The translations under genes and the position numbers were made by a program. 15,915 nucleotides of DNA. Origin: an uncultured Woeseiaceae bacterium. GTDB lineage: Bacteria; Pseudomonadota; Gammaproteobacteria; Woeseiales; Woeseiaceae. Location of the stretch: positions 1-15,915 of the forward strand of contig CAMYMP010000287.1 of NCBI GenBank assembly GCA_947259435.1. The letters run 5' to 3'. This document shows positions 1-8,250 of the stretch, piece after piece (the first letter of the stretch is position 1; each line of letters opens with the position of its first letter). Under the pieces are notes generated by a model. It was not told where the DNA came from, did no database searches, and saw nothing but the letters and a program-made list of their open reading frames with translations.

Positions 1-843
1 TGTCTCGAGCAGGAATTCCCAGGCATCGCCGAATGCGGGCCTCTTCTCGATCGCTTTGTGAAGCTGATCACGCATGACCTCGTAATCGCCTGCAAGTCTC
101 GCGCATTTGGCGGCAAGCAGGTGTGCGGCCGACGAATCGGCGCCGGCCTTCATGGCTTTCCTGACGGCCTCGTGCGCCGCGTCTGGTCGTCTGGCGAGCA
201 GCAACAAATCCGCGTGCGCGAGCAGGTCAGTGGCATCCGGCGTCCTGAGTCGCATGTAGGTCTCGTACGCCTCGATTGCAGCGGGGTAATCGCGGTGCCG
301 GCCATTCGCGGTCGCAAGGTCGCGCCATATGGCAGCATTATCCGGTGCCAGTTCGGTTGCACGTTTCAGCGTCAGAGCCGCACCGCCGAAGTCGCCGTTG
401 GCTGATTGCGCTCTTGCGTGAGCGATCAAGGCGGATGTACCCGGAGCGGGAATCGAAGACAGAAAATGCAGCGCGACGCCTGCCAACCCGTTATCGATCA
501 GCTTGTTGCAGACCATGGGCAACATCACTTGGTCAGGTGCCACAAGTTCCGCTGCCCGCAGGAATCCTTTGACTGCTTCCTCGTTGCGGCCAAGTTGCTC
601 CAGCGCGCAGGCATGGTTGAATACGATTTCGGCCGCGTTCGGCTCAAGCTTCACCGCGTCTTCGAGTAGCTCGACCGCTTCGGAATACTTCCGTTGCTGC
701 AACAACACAGTGCCCAGCCCATAGCAGGCATCGGCATTATTGCGATTGTGCTGATGAACACGGCGATAGATCTGCGCTGCCGCATCCAGTCGACCCGCGC
801 GATGCAGCTGCAGCGCGGAATTCAGTTCATCTCTTAGGTTCAC
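1..843 (-). CDS. TPR-repeat protein, 3' end outside the window
   Basis: The minus strand is open from base 843 to the window edge (281 codons, no stop), which makes it a partial gene. The translation is typical tetratricopeptide repeat: after the proposed GTG (841-843) come MNLRDELNSALQLHRAGRLD, a repeat with YGLGTVLLQQRKYSEAVELL, and further 34-residue helical pairs to the edge. TPRs are protein-interaction scaffolds. Here a C-terminal catalytic domain such as a sulfotransferase or 2OG oxygenase is plausible, as in the TPR gene at 5393-7210, but it would lie outside the window. It follows the methyltransferase stop by about 98 bases on the same strand, so an operon is likely. The start is uncertain. 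The frame stays open up to base 921 and contains DQYIADLPDFSPV. A better ribosome site (AGGA, 7 nt, ATG at 927-929) opens a different frame that ends with a GTGA overlap on the GTG. Either coupling with a 29-codon leader or a frameshift is possible. Confidence 0.8.
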   Translation of the reverse strand, partial: MNLRDELNSALQLHRAGRLDAAAQIYRRVHQHNRNNADACYGLGTVLLQQRKYSEAVELLEDAVKLEPNAAEIVFNHACALEQLGRNEEAVKGFLRAAELVAPDQVMLPMVCNKLIDNGLAGVALHFLSSIPAPGTSALIAHARAQSANGDFGGAALTLKRATELAPDNAAIWRDLATANGRHRDYPAAIEAYETYMRLRTPDATDLLAHADLLLLARRPDAAHEAVRKAMKAGADSSAAHLLAAKCARLAGDYEVMRDQLHKAIEKRPAFGDAWEFLLET

Positions 844-929
844 GTTCCTGGCATTGGTGACGGGCGAGAAATCGGGCAGATCTGCGATGTACTGGTCCGG
901 CGAGCAGTATTCGTGCTGTTGTCAGACAT
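840..929 (-). other. 29-codon leader ORF, or frameshifted 5' end of the TPR gene
   Basis: ATG at 927-929 is preceded by AGGA with a 7-nt spacer, the best ribosome-binding site near the TPR gene. It encodes MSDNSTNTARRTS and continues to a TGA at 840-842 that overlaps the GTG start of the TPR frame (GTGA). Two readings fit. It may be a translationally coupled leader peptide. Or the TPR protein truly begins here and one base is missing between about 929 and 897, giving MSDNSTNT joined to SPDQYIADLPDFSPV and then the repeats. The TPR frame is open only from base 921, just after the ATG, which suits the frameshift reading. The data cannot decide. Confidence 0.35.
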
Positions 930-941
930 AAGTCTGTCCTA

Positions 942-1913
942 TTAGCCCTGTCGACCAGCGCGCAGTATCCATGCGATGGGCAGCCTGCCGTCGGCCGGAT
1001 AAAGCGGCTCTGCTTTGATGATGTCAAGGCCCAGTCTGCGGAGATTCTCGCATACTTCCATAAAAGCCCTTTCGTCGATAGCCGCTTCACACATGGACGC
1101 CATCCGTTCTCCGTACTCAGATAATTCGCTGTCCATGGTGCGCAGCCAGCCAAGCACTTCGTTTGGCTCATAATACTGAATGCGGCTGTGAACGCGCTGC
1201 ACGTCCGAATACAGTTTGACGATGGTGTCGGCCGCAACGTGTTCCCCGTGCTCGGATAAGATGGACTCGAGTTCCTGAATCGCAGGATTAAGCTGCAAGG
1301 CGGCCTGATCGTAGGGTGCCCTGTCCGCGCCGCGAACGGCTGCGAACCCGGCTTCAAAGAACTTCAATGCGCGCGGTACAAACCCGGACTTCTGCGTGCG
1401 CCGAATGGCATCGAGGGCCGTGGCGCACTCGCGGAAAATGACACCTGGTCGAATGTGCATGAGCAGAACGAGGGTTCCCCCACGCGCAAGCAATCTCGCT
1501 GCTTCGTCAACAGCAGCCAATCCCGCATACTCGATGCCAAACTGGCTTGTTACGAGATCGTATTGGGAAGACTCCAATGGAATAGAGCCGGCGTTGGCAA
1601 CAACGCCGATGGTCTCGGGGAACCTGCTACGCACGCTGCTGATCGCGGCATCGGAAATGTCGACACAGGTTATCTCGTAGTGCCCTGACTCACGCTGATG
1701 AGTCAGGCGCTCGACAACCGCCCCGCTTCCCGTTGCGATGTCGAGAATTTTGGTATCAACAGGGGCGGCGAGAAGTTCGCTTAGCGTACTATCCCAGAAT
1801 GAGGTAACGACGGGGTGACTGACCCCGCCTGCAGCGTACGCCTCGGCATCCCTGGCGCTGTGCCAGTAGGTCTCCCACCCTCGCGCCGACTGTGTGTCAT
1901 TCGTGTTGTTCAT
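942..1913 (-). CDS. Class I SAM-dependent methyltransferase
   Basis: The protein has 323 residues from ATG 1913. The Rossmann-fold motif I is KILDIATGSGAV (about residues 55-66), followed by an acidic residue after beta-2 in TCVDIS (83-88) and a motif IV-like YDLVTSQFGIEYA (118-130). A helical C-terminal region of about 150 residues has no recognisable domain. It should transfer a methyl group from S-adenosylmethionine; the acceptor is unknown. A longer reading from GTG 2015 is possible, but its extra residues (ARLIQASQSQCRR and on) look non-coding and MNNTNDTQ matches the N-terminus of the related gene at 7261-8250. Both begin with a short polar stretch and a W-x-x-[YF]-W segment, and both carry TSQ[FY]GIEYA. 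A TATACT box (1947-1952) sits at the right distance for a short leader, and a terminator separates the gene from the upstream receptor. Confidence 0.85.
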   Translation of the reverse strand: MNNTNDTQSARGWETYWHSARDAEAYAAGGVSHPVVTSFWDSTLSELLAAPVDTKILDIATGSGAVVERLTHQRESGHYEITCVDISDAAISSVRSRFPETIGVVANAGSIPLESSQYDLVTSQFGIEYAGLAAVDEAARLLARGGTLVLLMHIRPGVIFRECATALDAIRRTQKSGFVPRALKFFEAGFAAVRGADRAPYDQAALQLNPAIQELESILSEHGEHVAADTIVKLYSDVQRVHSRIQYYEPNEVLGWLRTMDSELSEYGERMASMCEAAIDERAFMEVCENLRRLGLDIIKAEPLYPADGRLPIAWILRAGRQG

Positions 1914-1946
1914 GCAAAAATCGGGCGTTCGGACAGATGACGCCGC

Positions 1947-1952
1947 AGTATA
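1947..1952 (-). promoter_or_regulatory. Possible -10 box for the methyltransferase
   Basis: The minus strand reads TATACT here, five of six bases of the sigma-70 -10 consensus, and would start transcription near 1940, about 27 nt before the ATG. No convincing -35 box is seen 16-18 nt upstream. A promoter is expected in this gap because the receptor upstream ends in a terminator. Confidence 0.3.
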
Positions 1953-2091
1953 GCCGATTGATTCATGCGGCGACCGTCTACACTGAGATTGGCTTGCCTG
2001 AATAAGCCTGGCCACTCTATCAAAAAGCGAATGCGCTGCAGCCGCTGAGGTATCACTGGGAGCGCGCGGGGGGCGTGGTCTAGTAATCGCA

Positions 2092-2122
2092 AAAAAAAAC
2101 GGCGGGCCGAAGCCCGCCGTTT
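2092..2122 (-). terminator. Intrinsic terminator of the TonB-dependent receptor gene
   Basis: On the minus strand the stem AACGGCGGGC pairs with GCCCGCCGTT around a TTCG tetraloop and runs directly into a tract of nine T. It begins about 26 bases after the receptor stop codon. This is a textbook Rho-independent terminator and separates the receptor from the methyltransferase that follows. Confidence 0.93.
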
Positions 2123-2147
2123 CTCCAGGGACTGAGCGCCCTTTTTC

Positions 2148-5081
2148 TTATTGGAACGTGTAGGTAGCCGACAGGAAGTAACGGCGTCCCAGCACATCGT
2201 AGGTCGCCGGGTCCGTATTCGCCTGCTGCTGTGACGGATAGATAATCGGATCTTCGTCGGACAGGTTCTGGATTCCGCCGCGCAAACGCAGGCCTTCCAG
2301 ACCACCACTGAACGAGTAGCCGGCCGTCAGATCGTAGTACTCAACTGAATCCAGCTCGAAGTCGGGAAACGATACGTCCGTGGCCGAATCGATGTGTCTC
2401 CAGCGGAAATCGACGTCGAATGAATTGATTTCATAGCCGATACCGACGGACCACTTCCACTCCGGCAACACGTCGAAGCCTTCGTTGGCGGTGCCTGCAA
2501 ATTGCTCGAGCGTCTCGCCCCTGATCTCATTTTGCTTCCAGTCCATCAGATAGCTCGATATCCACTTCAGATCGACCACGCCAGGACCGGCGTCGAATGA
2601 GTAGTCGATCTGCAGGTCGACGCCCTGCACCTCCAACTCGGCGAGGTTCGTCGATACCTCAAGCGCATTGGTGACGGTACCGGTGCCCGCATCGCGCTCG
2701 AAGAAGTTGCAGTAGAAGTTGTTGAGCTCCAGGTTCGGGTTGAATTCCCGGGTGAAGCAGCGCTCGACGAATACATCTGCATCGATCGTGCCGACCGCAT
2801 CCTGGATTTCTATGCTATAGAAGTCGACTGCAGCCTGAAAACCGGACATCGCGCCGTCATCCGGACCCGCGATTACCAAACCGAAGGTGATCGTGTCCGC
2901 GGTTTCTTCCGTCAGATTGGGGTTGCCGCCAGAGAGGCCCTGAAACTGCGTGTTGGTGAACACGTAGCCGTCAATTGCTGCGTCGGGGATGCCCTGAGCT
3001 ACACAAAGTGCGCGTGCCTGGGGATCGTCCTGTGCACCAATGACCTCGCCATCAGGATCGTTGAAGTTATTCGAGCACGGATCACCCAGCCCCACACTCG
3101 GGAAGTTGATCGTCGCCGGACTGAACAGCTCGCCAATATTCGGCGCGCGCACGGCCTGCTGGTAGCCACCTCTCATCGTAAAGGACTCGTTGAGCGACCA
3201 GATAAATTCCCCCTTGTAGGAACTCATGGTCCCGGCGTTCGAGTGATCCGCATAGCGATAGCCGAGCGTGAAGTCAAGCGCATCTTCGACAAGCGGTAGG
3301 CTGGCCTCCACATAGAGCTCCTTGCTGTCGGTACCACCACGTACCGGCAGTTGGGCGTTGAATCCGACGATGTCAGTTCGTGATGATCCGGTGACCGGGT
3401 CTGTACTTGTGTTGGTCAGCGTTGCATCAGGCAGGAATGCAAACTCGTCTTCCTTGTACATCACGCCGATCGCAGCCATGACGTCGCCCGCAGGCATCTC
3501 GAATGTCGGTCCCGTGATGAATCCCTCGATGACCGTTTGCTGCACTCTCCTCTCGTTGATCGCGGCTCGGGTCACGTAATTCGCACACTCTTGAGAAATG
3601 GAACTGATGCCGAACGGGTTCAATCCGCCGCACAGAGATGCGCCGCCGTCGGCAGCCAGTGACAACTCTTCGAAGGCGCTGCGAGACACGTTGCCGAACT
3701 GGAAGTCGACACGCGTGACGTCTCCCCAGGAGGCATAAGCGTCCCAGCTCCAGCCATCGAGGGAGGTCAAATCACCCTTGCCGCCTACCAGGAACTGCGT
3801 GACTTCGTAGTTGTTGCTGACAACACGAGGGCCGGCTTCGAGCATGCGCTTGCGGAAGCGGAACGGCGCGGCCGGGTCAGTTCGTGATGCCAGCAGTGTA
3901 GCCAGGTCCGGGCTTACGTTCGGATTCGTCGGGCTGATGTACACGCCGGTCATCGGTGTCGGCGCCAGTGCCTGGTCCGCGTTGTAATCGGCCCACAGCG
4001 CCTGTGCGAATATCTCTGTGTTATCGGTGAGCTCAAATCCTGTCCGGCCGAAGAACGACTTGCGCTCCAGGGGCAACTGCAGGTAGTTAGGCGGCGCATA
4101 GTTATACGTGTAGTTAGCCGGATTCACAGGCTGCAGCGGCTCGGCGCTGTCGCCCGTGAAATTGACGACAGGTGCCGTAGAGAACAGTGAGCCATCCGGG
4201 TTGAAGCCGAAGTTGTTGCTTGGCGTCGCGGTGCCCGCGACATAGCCCGGATCCTGCGACAGAAAGTAGTCATCAACCGCAGTCTGGGTCGGCCGGTTGG
4301 ACGCCAGCGAATCCCAGCGACCCTGACGGATCGTGCTCGAACCCAGCGGCTCGAAGCTGTCGCCGTCCCAGTCAAGCGCAACTTCCGAAAAGCTGCGTTC
4401 GCCCTGCGTCAGGGGATCGCGGTCAGCATAGCTGAGGGTGCCGAAAGCATAACCTCGGCCATCGTCGGACTGCATGCCCGCGGCGATGTTAAAACCCACC
4501 GTGCCGGCGTCGCTCTCCGAGGTCTCACCCCAGTAGCCGTTGACCTCGAAGCCCTCGAAATCCTTTGTTTTGATGTTGACAACACCTGCAACAGCATCGG
4601 ATCCATATACGGCCGATGCACCGCCCGTGATGACTTCGACATTCTCGATAATCGACGCCGGGATCAGGTTGAGGTCAACGGTGCCAATAGAATTCGAAGG
4701 AACGACGCGACGCCCGTCGAGCAAGACCAGCGTTCTGGTGGTGCCGATGCCGCGAAGCGACACGTTGGCCTGGCCGCCTCTGGACGGGTTATTGGAAGTG
4801 CTCGTCAAGGACGGAACGAATTGCGGTAAGGTCTGCAGAACGGTTTCGATAGTCGGCGCACCGGTGTCTGAGAACAGCTCGGCGTCAATTGTCGAAATCG
4901 GACTCGCGGACTGATAGTCCTGCCGGACGATGCGAGTGCCGGTCGTAACGATCTCTTCGAGAACCTCATCGTCTGCGTCCTGCGCGAGAGTCGTCGGAGC
5001 GTATCCGGCGGCCGTGGCAAGAGCGCTCGCATAAAGCGCGTGTCGAACCGCGTGGCGGATCGCCATATTGCTACTACTCAT
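2148..5081 (-). CDS. TonB-dependent outer-membrane receptor
   Basis: This 977-residue outer-membrane transporter uses TonB-ExbBD energy to import a ligand that cannot be named from sequence. In order it has a signal peptide (residues 1 to about 33, cleavage near TLA-Q), a TonB-box-like region LEEIVTTGTR (41-50), and a plug domain with SLRGIGTTRTLVLLDGRRVV and GGASAVYGSDAVAGVVNIKT. A long beta-barrel follows and ends in the aromatic outer-membrane signature YFLSATYTFQ. The length and the plug wording fit the large receptor subfamily expanded in Xanthomonadales and Caulobacter, many of which import glycans or peptides rather than iron. The start is supported by GGGGAG eight bases upstream of the ATG. 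It is probably transcribed alone, because a strong terminator follows and a 311-base gap precedes it. The flanking methyltransferase and TPR genes suggest a functional link, but this is inference. Confidence 0.95.
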   Translation of the reverse strand: MSSSNMAIRHAVRHALYASALATAAGYAPTTLAQDADDEVLEEIVTTGTRIVRQDYQSASPISTIDAELFSDTGAPTIETVLQTLPQFVPSLTSTSNNPSRGGQANVSLRGIGTTRTLVLLDGRRVVPSNSIGTVDLNLIPASIIENVEVITGGASAVYGSDAVAGVVNIKTKDFEGFEVNGYWGETSESDAGTVGFNIAAGMQSDDGRGYAFGTLSYADRDPLTQGERSFSEVALDWDGDSFEPLGSSTIRQGRWDSLASNRPTQTAVDDYFLSQDPGYVAGTATPSNNFGFNPDGSLFSTAPVVNFTGDSAEPLQPVNPANYTYNYAPPNYLQLPLERKSFFGRTGFELTDNTEIFAQALWADYNADQALAPTPMTGVYISPTNPNVSPDLATLLASRTDPAAPFRFRKRMLEAGPRVVSNNYEVTQFLVGGKGDLTSLDGWSWDAYASWGDVTRVDFQFGNVSRSAFEELSLAADGGASLCGGLNPFGISSISQECANYVTRAAINERRVQQTVIEGFITGPTFEMPAGDVMAAIGVMYKEDEFAFLPDATLTNTSTDPVTGSSRTDIVGFNAQLPVRGGTDSKELYVEASLPLVEDALDFTLGYRYADHSNAGTMSSYKGEFIWSLNESFTMRGGYQQAVRAPNIGELFSPATINFPSVGLGDPCSNNFNDPDGEVIGAQDDPQARALCVAQGIPDAAIDGYVFTNTQFQGLSGGNPNLTEETADTITFGLVIAGPDDGAMSGFQAAVDFYSIEIQDAVGTIDADVFVERCFTREFNPNLELNNFYCNFFERDAGTGTVTNALEVSTNLAELEVQGVDLQIDYSFDAGPGVVDLKWISSYLMDWKQNEIRGETLEQFAGTANEGFDVLPEWKWSVGIGYEINSFDVDFRWRHIDSATDVSFPDFELDSVEYYDLTAGYSFSGGLEGLRLRGGIQNLSDEDPIIYPSQQQANTDPATYDVLGRRYFLSATYTFQ

Positions 5082-5392
5082 ATTTGTCTCCCCTCACAGT
5101 GATTGCAATTAACGTGTGCATGCAACTTCTGATATGACCAATGACGCCGCAAGGTCCGAAGACTCATCGCTATCTGGCGGGGCCTGTCTATTTGGCGCAG
5201 GATTCGACACTGATCATTTCGTGGTGTACATCATACAGCGAGATCAATATACGGGAAAGTACCTATGCAATATCATCATGTGGGCCGCAAACCAATAGTT
5301 TTAGGGTTTGGCTTGCTATGCGGCCCCGAGATTGGGGGGTCAATCGGGCTGGTACGGGGCGTTCCGAGCCAGTTTGTTGCACAAAAACGACA
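5082..5392 (-). other. Gap upstream of the TonB receptor: leader and probable promoter
   Basis: This 311-base gap separates the TPR-oxygenase stop from the receptor start. The receptor ribosome site (GAGGGGAG) is clear. On the minus strand a TATGAT box near 5228-5233 could be a -10 element, but its -35 partner is weak. A short GATTG/CAATC hairpin around a G-run lies near 5332-5347; it lacks a T tract, so I do not call it a terminator. A plus-strand 60-codon ORF (5116-5298) has no ribosome site or recognisable content. I see no other gene here. Confidence 0.4.
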
Positions 5393-7210
5393 TCAGGTTT
5401 TGCCGTTCCGGGTGATAACATCAAATGCGATGGTCAATCGCGGTTCACCGCCCAATATGGGCGTTGTGCCGTGCCACATATAAGAAGGGAAAAGTACGAG
5501 CTGACCGGCCACCGGCTGCACGAATTTCTCGGCAACCGCTCCCGGCACCGGGAACCGGGGCTCGCCAAACTTGATCCAGCCGTTCTTGGCCTCGGTGTCC
5601 TCGACCTCCTGCGGTACCTCGACGTAGTACGCGGAGCTGATCCAGCCCTCCGAATGGACGTGATTCACGTGGTAGCCACCTTGCTTCAGCCGCACCGACC
5701 AACAGCCGGTGAGCACAGCTTCTCCGCGATTGCGGCTGCTGAGCGGATGGTCGGGATCACTGCCCATCGCCTTGCGGTAGGCGGCAATCGGCTCGACCAG
5801 CATCTGCAAGAACGCCTGAATCACCGGATCGGGATCGCCAGTCAGGCCACGAGGCGTCTGGGTGCCGAGCCTGAGGCTCTGATCCAGCGGTGCGGCCTCG
5901 AAGCGGTGCCGTTTCTCGAGCGCCGGAATGAGCGCCTCGTGAAAATGCTCGATCGACGACCAGCCCTCGGGAGGCGCCAGGGTATAGCTCTTCACGAGCT
6001 TCTCGTAATCGTAAAATTTCTCGTAGCGGGAATCGCCCAATAGCCTCGCTGCCGTAGCCTCCATCGCGACATACCATTGGTTCAGGGGATTGCGGGCCCG
6101 TGCCGCCTCGATCAGTGGCATCGCTTCTCTGGCGCGTCCGAGTGACGTGAGCGCGTCGATAAGGATGTCCGAAAATTCTGTTTCATCGGGCAGTTGTTGT
6201 GTTGCCTGTCGCGCACATTCGAGTGCTTGCTCAAAATCACCAGCATCCTGATGCACGCCGGCGAGCTCGCCGAGCAGTCGCGGATCCGCGTCCTGACGCT
6301 GTAACGCGTCCTGCAGCATCGACCGAGCTGCGTCGAATCTGTCCGCGCCACGCAAAACGCGCGAGTAGCCGAGCCTGAGTTCAGCGTCGCCCGGATAGCT
6401 TTCGACAGCTGCCGCCAGCTCCTGCAGAAAATCTTCTTTGCCAAGCATGAAGCGCAGTCTTGCAAGCAGTACTTGCGCATTGGTCGCCCGCGGTGTCGTC
6501 TTGACCATCGACACGAGCAGTTGCTCGGCTTCCGCGAAACGATAGAGCGCCATGAGCACGCTGGCACGATTGAAATCGATCTCCAGACCGCGTACCCCTG
6601 CTGTCGCCGCAAGGTCGAGCTGGACCAACGCTTCTTCGCTGCGGCTCAGTTGCGCGAGCAGGGCACCGAGGTTATGTCTCGCGACACCATACCGCGGATT
6701 GATCTCCAGTGCCTTGCGCCAGGCAGCCTCAGACTCGCCGTATCGGCCCTGATTTCTCAGAGATACACCAAGGACCGCCCATGCTTCCACATCGTCGGCG
6801 TTTCTACCGATTAGCTCGTGCGCTTCGATTTCGGCTTTTTTGCTTTGCCCGGTCTCGTTCAAAAGGCGACCCAGGCCCAGGCGGGCAGCACGCAACGACT
6901 GGTCTAACCGCAGCGCATCTCGATATGCCGTTTCGGCTTCCTGATGCCGGCCCGCGGCAACGAGGAGATTGCCCAGGTTCGCGCAAATGTCGGCACGCCC
7001 CGGATCACGATCGAGACAGGATCTCATCAGGCGTTCGGCCTCGGCGGCGTCACCTCGTTTCTTGCGGATTAGTGCCAGCAGATTTGCCGGATCGACAGCA
7101 TCCGGATGTGATTGCATCAGTCGACGGCAAATGGACTCGGCTTCGAAGATCCGGCCTTGATTGAAGTGCCCGGCCGCCAGCTGCAGCGATCTGATTGAGT
7201 TTGCGTCCAT
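5393..7210 (-). CDS. TPR protein with C-terminal 2OG-Fe(II) oxygenase domain
   Basis: The protein has 605 residues from ATG 7210. Residues 1 to about 430 are consecutive TPR motifs (for example AWAVLGVSLRNQGRYGESEA and AVLMALYRFAEAEQLL-like units). The C-terminal part resembles the putative 2OG-Fe(II) oxygenase family (PF13759). It has GGYHVNHVHSEGWISSAYYV (about 511-530) with likely metal-binding histidines 517/519, FPSYMWHGTTP with the distal histidine near 580, and PRLTIAFD with the 2-oxoglutarate-binding arginine near 591. Such enzymes couple 2-oxoglutarate decarboxylation to substrate oxidation. The TPR part probably selects a protein or peptide substrate, which is unknown. No signal peptide is seen, so it acts in the cytoplasm. 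It lies 50 bases after the methyltransferase stop on the same strand, probably one operon. A longer start at 7378 would overlap that gene by about 118 bases and is rejected. No Shine-Dalgarno is seen; a TATAAT lies seven bases before the ATG. Confidence 0.88.
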   Translation of the reverse strand: MDANSIRSLQLAAGHFNQGRIFEAESICRRLMQSHPDAVDPANLLALIRKKRGDAAEAERLMRSCLDRDPGRADICANLGNLLVAAGRHQEAETAYRDALRLDQSLRAARLGLGRLLNETGQSKKAEIEAHELIGRNADDVEAWAVLGVSLRNQGRYGESEAAWRKALEINPRYGVARHNLGALLAQLSRSEEALVQLDLAATAGVRGLEIDFNRASVLMALYRFAEAEQLLVSMVKTTPRATNAQVLLARLRFMLGKEDFLQELAAAVESYPGDAELRLGYSRVLRGADRFDAARSMLQDALQRQDADPRLLGELAGVHQDAGDFEQALECARQATQQLPDETEFSDILIDALTSLGRAREAMPLIEAARARNPLNQWYVAMEATAARLLGDSRYEKFYDYEKLVKSYTLAPPEGWSSIEHFHEALIPALEKRHRFEAAPLDQSLRLGTQTPRGLTGDPDPVIQAFLQMLVEPIAAYRKAMGSDPDHPLSSRNRGEAVLTGCWSVRLKQGGYHVNHVHSEGWISSAYYVEVPQEVEDTEAKNGWIKFGEPRFPVPGAVAEKFVQPVAGQLVLFPSYMWHGTTPILGGEPRLTIAFDVITRNGKT

Positions 7211-7216
7211 CTGAGG

Positions 7217-7222
7217 ATTATA
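7217..7222 (-). promoter_or_regulatory. TATAAT box placed for a leaderless transcript of the TPR-oxygenase gene
   Basis: The minus strand reads TATAAT-CCTCAG-ATG. With a perfect -10 hexamer and six intervening bases, the usual start site would be the A of the start codon, giving a leaderless mRNA. There is no Shine-Dalgarno, which fits. No -35 box is recognisable (CAACCG or neighbours at the right spacing), so the promoter may be weak, activator-dependent or fortuitous. Confidence 0.3.
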
Positions 7223-7260
7223 GCGGCGTACCAGCGGCTCGGTTGGCCGTGAATAGCGGC

Positions 7261-8250
7261 TTAGCCGCGAATATTGACACGCCATCCAAGAAGATTGTTT
7301 CCGGATTGATCGTGCACCGCTTTGGTATGTGCTTCCGAGCAACCGAGACTGAGAAACAAGGCTTCGATCTGTGCGCAATCCTCAACGCGCTTCGCAGCGC
7401 TAAGCAGCGCCTCGAGTCGGGCTTTGTGGAAGAGCACCGCGTTTTTCGACTCGTCGACCTTGTCGAGCAGTTGCTGCAGCGAAAAAAGATGCCGGTGCTG
7501 GAAAGTGTGTTGCAGAATATCTCCCGCACTTCGGAAAACGGCACCGGCGGTCCTTTGTTGCCAGATCTCGCCGAGCTTCGTCAGGCGTGCATGATAGTTA
7601 TCAAAGGCTGCCTTCGCACGCTCAATGTCCGCTTGGCTCGTCTTGCCTTTCGATTCCTCAATGTTGTGCACCAGCCTCAATGCGATGCTCGCGGCCGAAA
7701 AGATATCGATATCGTTGAATAGTTCATCGATGTCCACCAATTCCTTTCGCGCCAGCAGCGCAGTGACGCCATCTTCGGCGTGCATAATGACCTGGCCGTG
7801 TGCTTGTCTCCTGAGAACCCGAACTATCTCTGCGGCGGCAGGCTCGAGCGGCGCGTACTCGATACCGTATTGCGACGTTGCGAAGTCGAAAGAATCGTCA
7901 CCAAAAGGAAGCTCGGTAATAAACGTTCGGGGATGAAAGGTGATTTTGGAGAGCTCTTCGCCGAGCTCCGGATTGTATTTACCAGGATTGATGTCGGCAG
8001 AATCAACGCCGTGCAGATCCAGTGACAGCTTATGTTGCTTGGCGTGGTCAAGCGCAATCAGCGGAATTGCACCGTTGCCGGTGCAAAGATCGAGCAGGCT
8101 GTCACCGTCCTGCAACTGTTGGAAAAACTCCAGCCACGGCCTTTTGAAGTCGGCCGCATAGTTCGCCGCAGCAGAATCGATGCAGCAGGCAAGTCGTTCT
8201 GCCTGCCAGAAACTGTCCCATACCTCAGTATTTTGCGCCACCCGATTCAT
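7261..8250 (-). CDS. Class I SAM-dependent methyltransferase, related to the one at 942-1913
   Basis: The protein has 329 residues from ATG 8250. Motif I is SLLDLCTGNGAIPLIAL (51-67), the ribose-binding acidic residue is in HGVDSAD (80-86), and a motif IV-like FDFATSQYGIEYA lies at 121-133. A long helical C-terminal part with several charged helices has no named domain. The order and wording match the methyltransferase at 942-1913, especially TSQYGIEYA against TSQFGIEYA and the opening VWDSFW against GWETYW. The two are probably diverged paralogues. The acceptor is unknown. The TPR-oxygenase gene follows after 50 bases, just as a TPR gene follows the other methyltransferase. No clear ribosome site precedes the ATG, and a GACCATT/AATGGTC inverted repeat lies 24 bases upstream. 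Confidence 0.85.
   Translation of the reverse strand: MNRVAQNTEVWDSFWQAERLACCIDSAAANYAADFKRPWLEFFQQLQDGDSLLDLCTGNGAIPLIALDHAKQHKLSLDLHGVDSADINPGKYNPELGEELSKITFHPRTFITELPFGDDSFDFATSQYGIEYAPLEPAAAEIVRVLRRQAHGQVIMHAEDGVTALLARKELVDIDELFNDIDIFSAASIALRLVHNIEESKGKTSQADIERAKAAFDNYHARLTKLGEIWQQRTAGAVFRSAGDILQHTFQHRHLFSLQQLLDKVDESKNAVLFHKARLEALLSAAKRVEDCAQIEALFLSLGCSEAHTKAVHDQSGNNLLGWRVNIRG

Noticed and set aside
827..1357. 176-codon minus-strand ORF inside the first methyltransferase
   Set aside because: It is in another frame of a gene with clear methyltransferase motifs, and its residues are Arg/Ser/Thr-rich as in shadow frames.
1914..2015. Longer N-terminus for the first methyltransferase from GTG 2015
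   Set aside because: The added residues look non-coding, the related methyltransferase begins at the equivalent of MNNTNDTQ, and a -10-like box lies inside the extension.
5332..5347. Hairpin with a G-run loop as terminator of the TPR-oxygenase gene
   Set aside because: The stem is only five base pairs and no T tract follows on the minus strand.
5141..6043. 300-codon plus-strand ORF opposite the TPR-oxygenase gene
   Set aside because: Most of it is antisense to the oxygenase domain with recognisable motifs, and it has no ribosome site or family resemblance.
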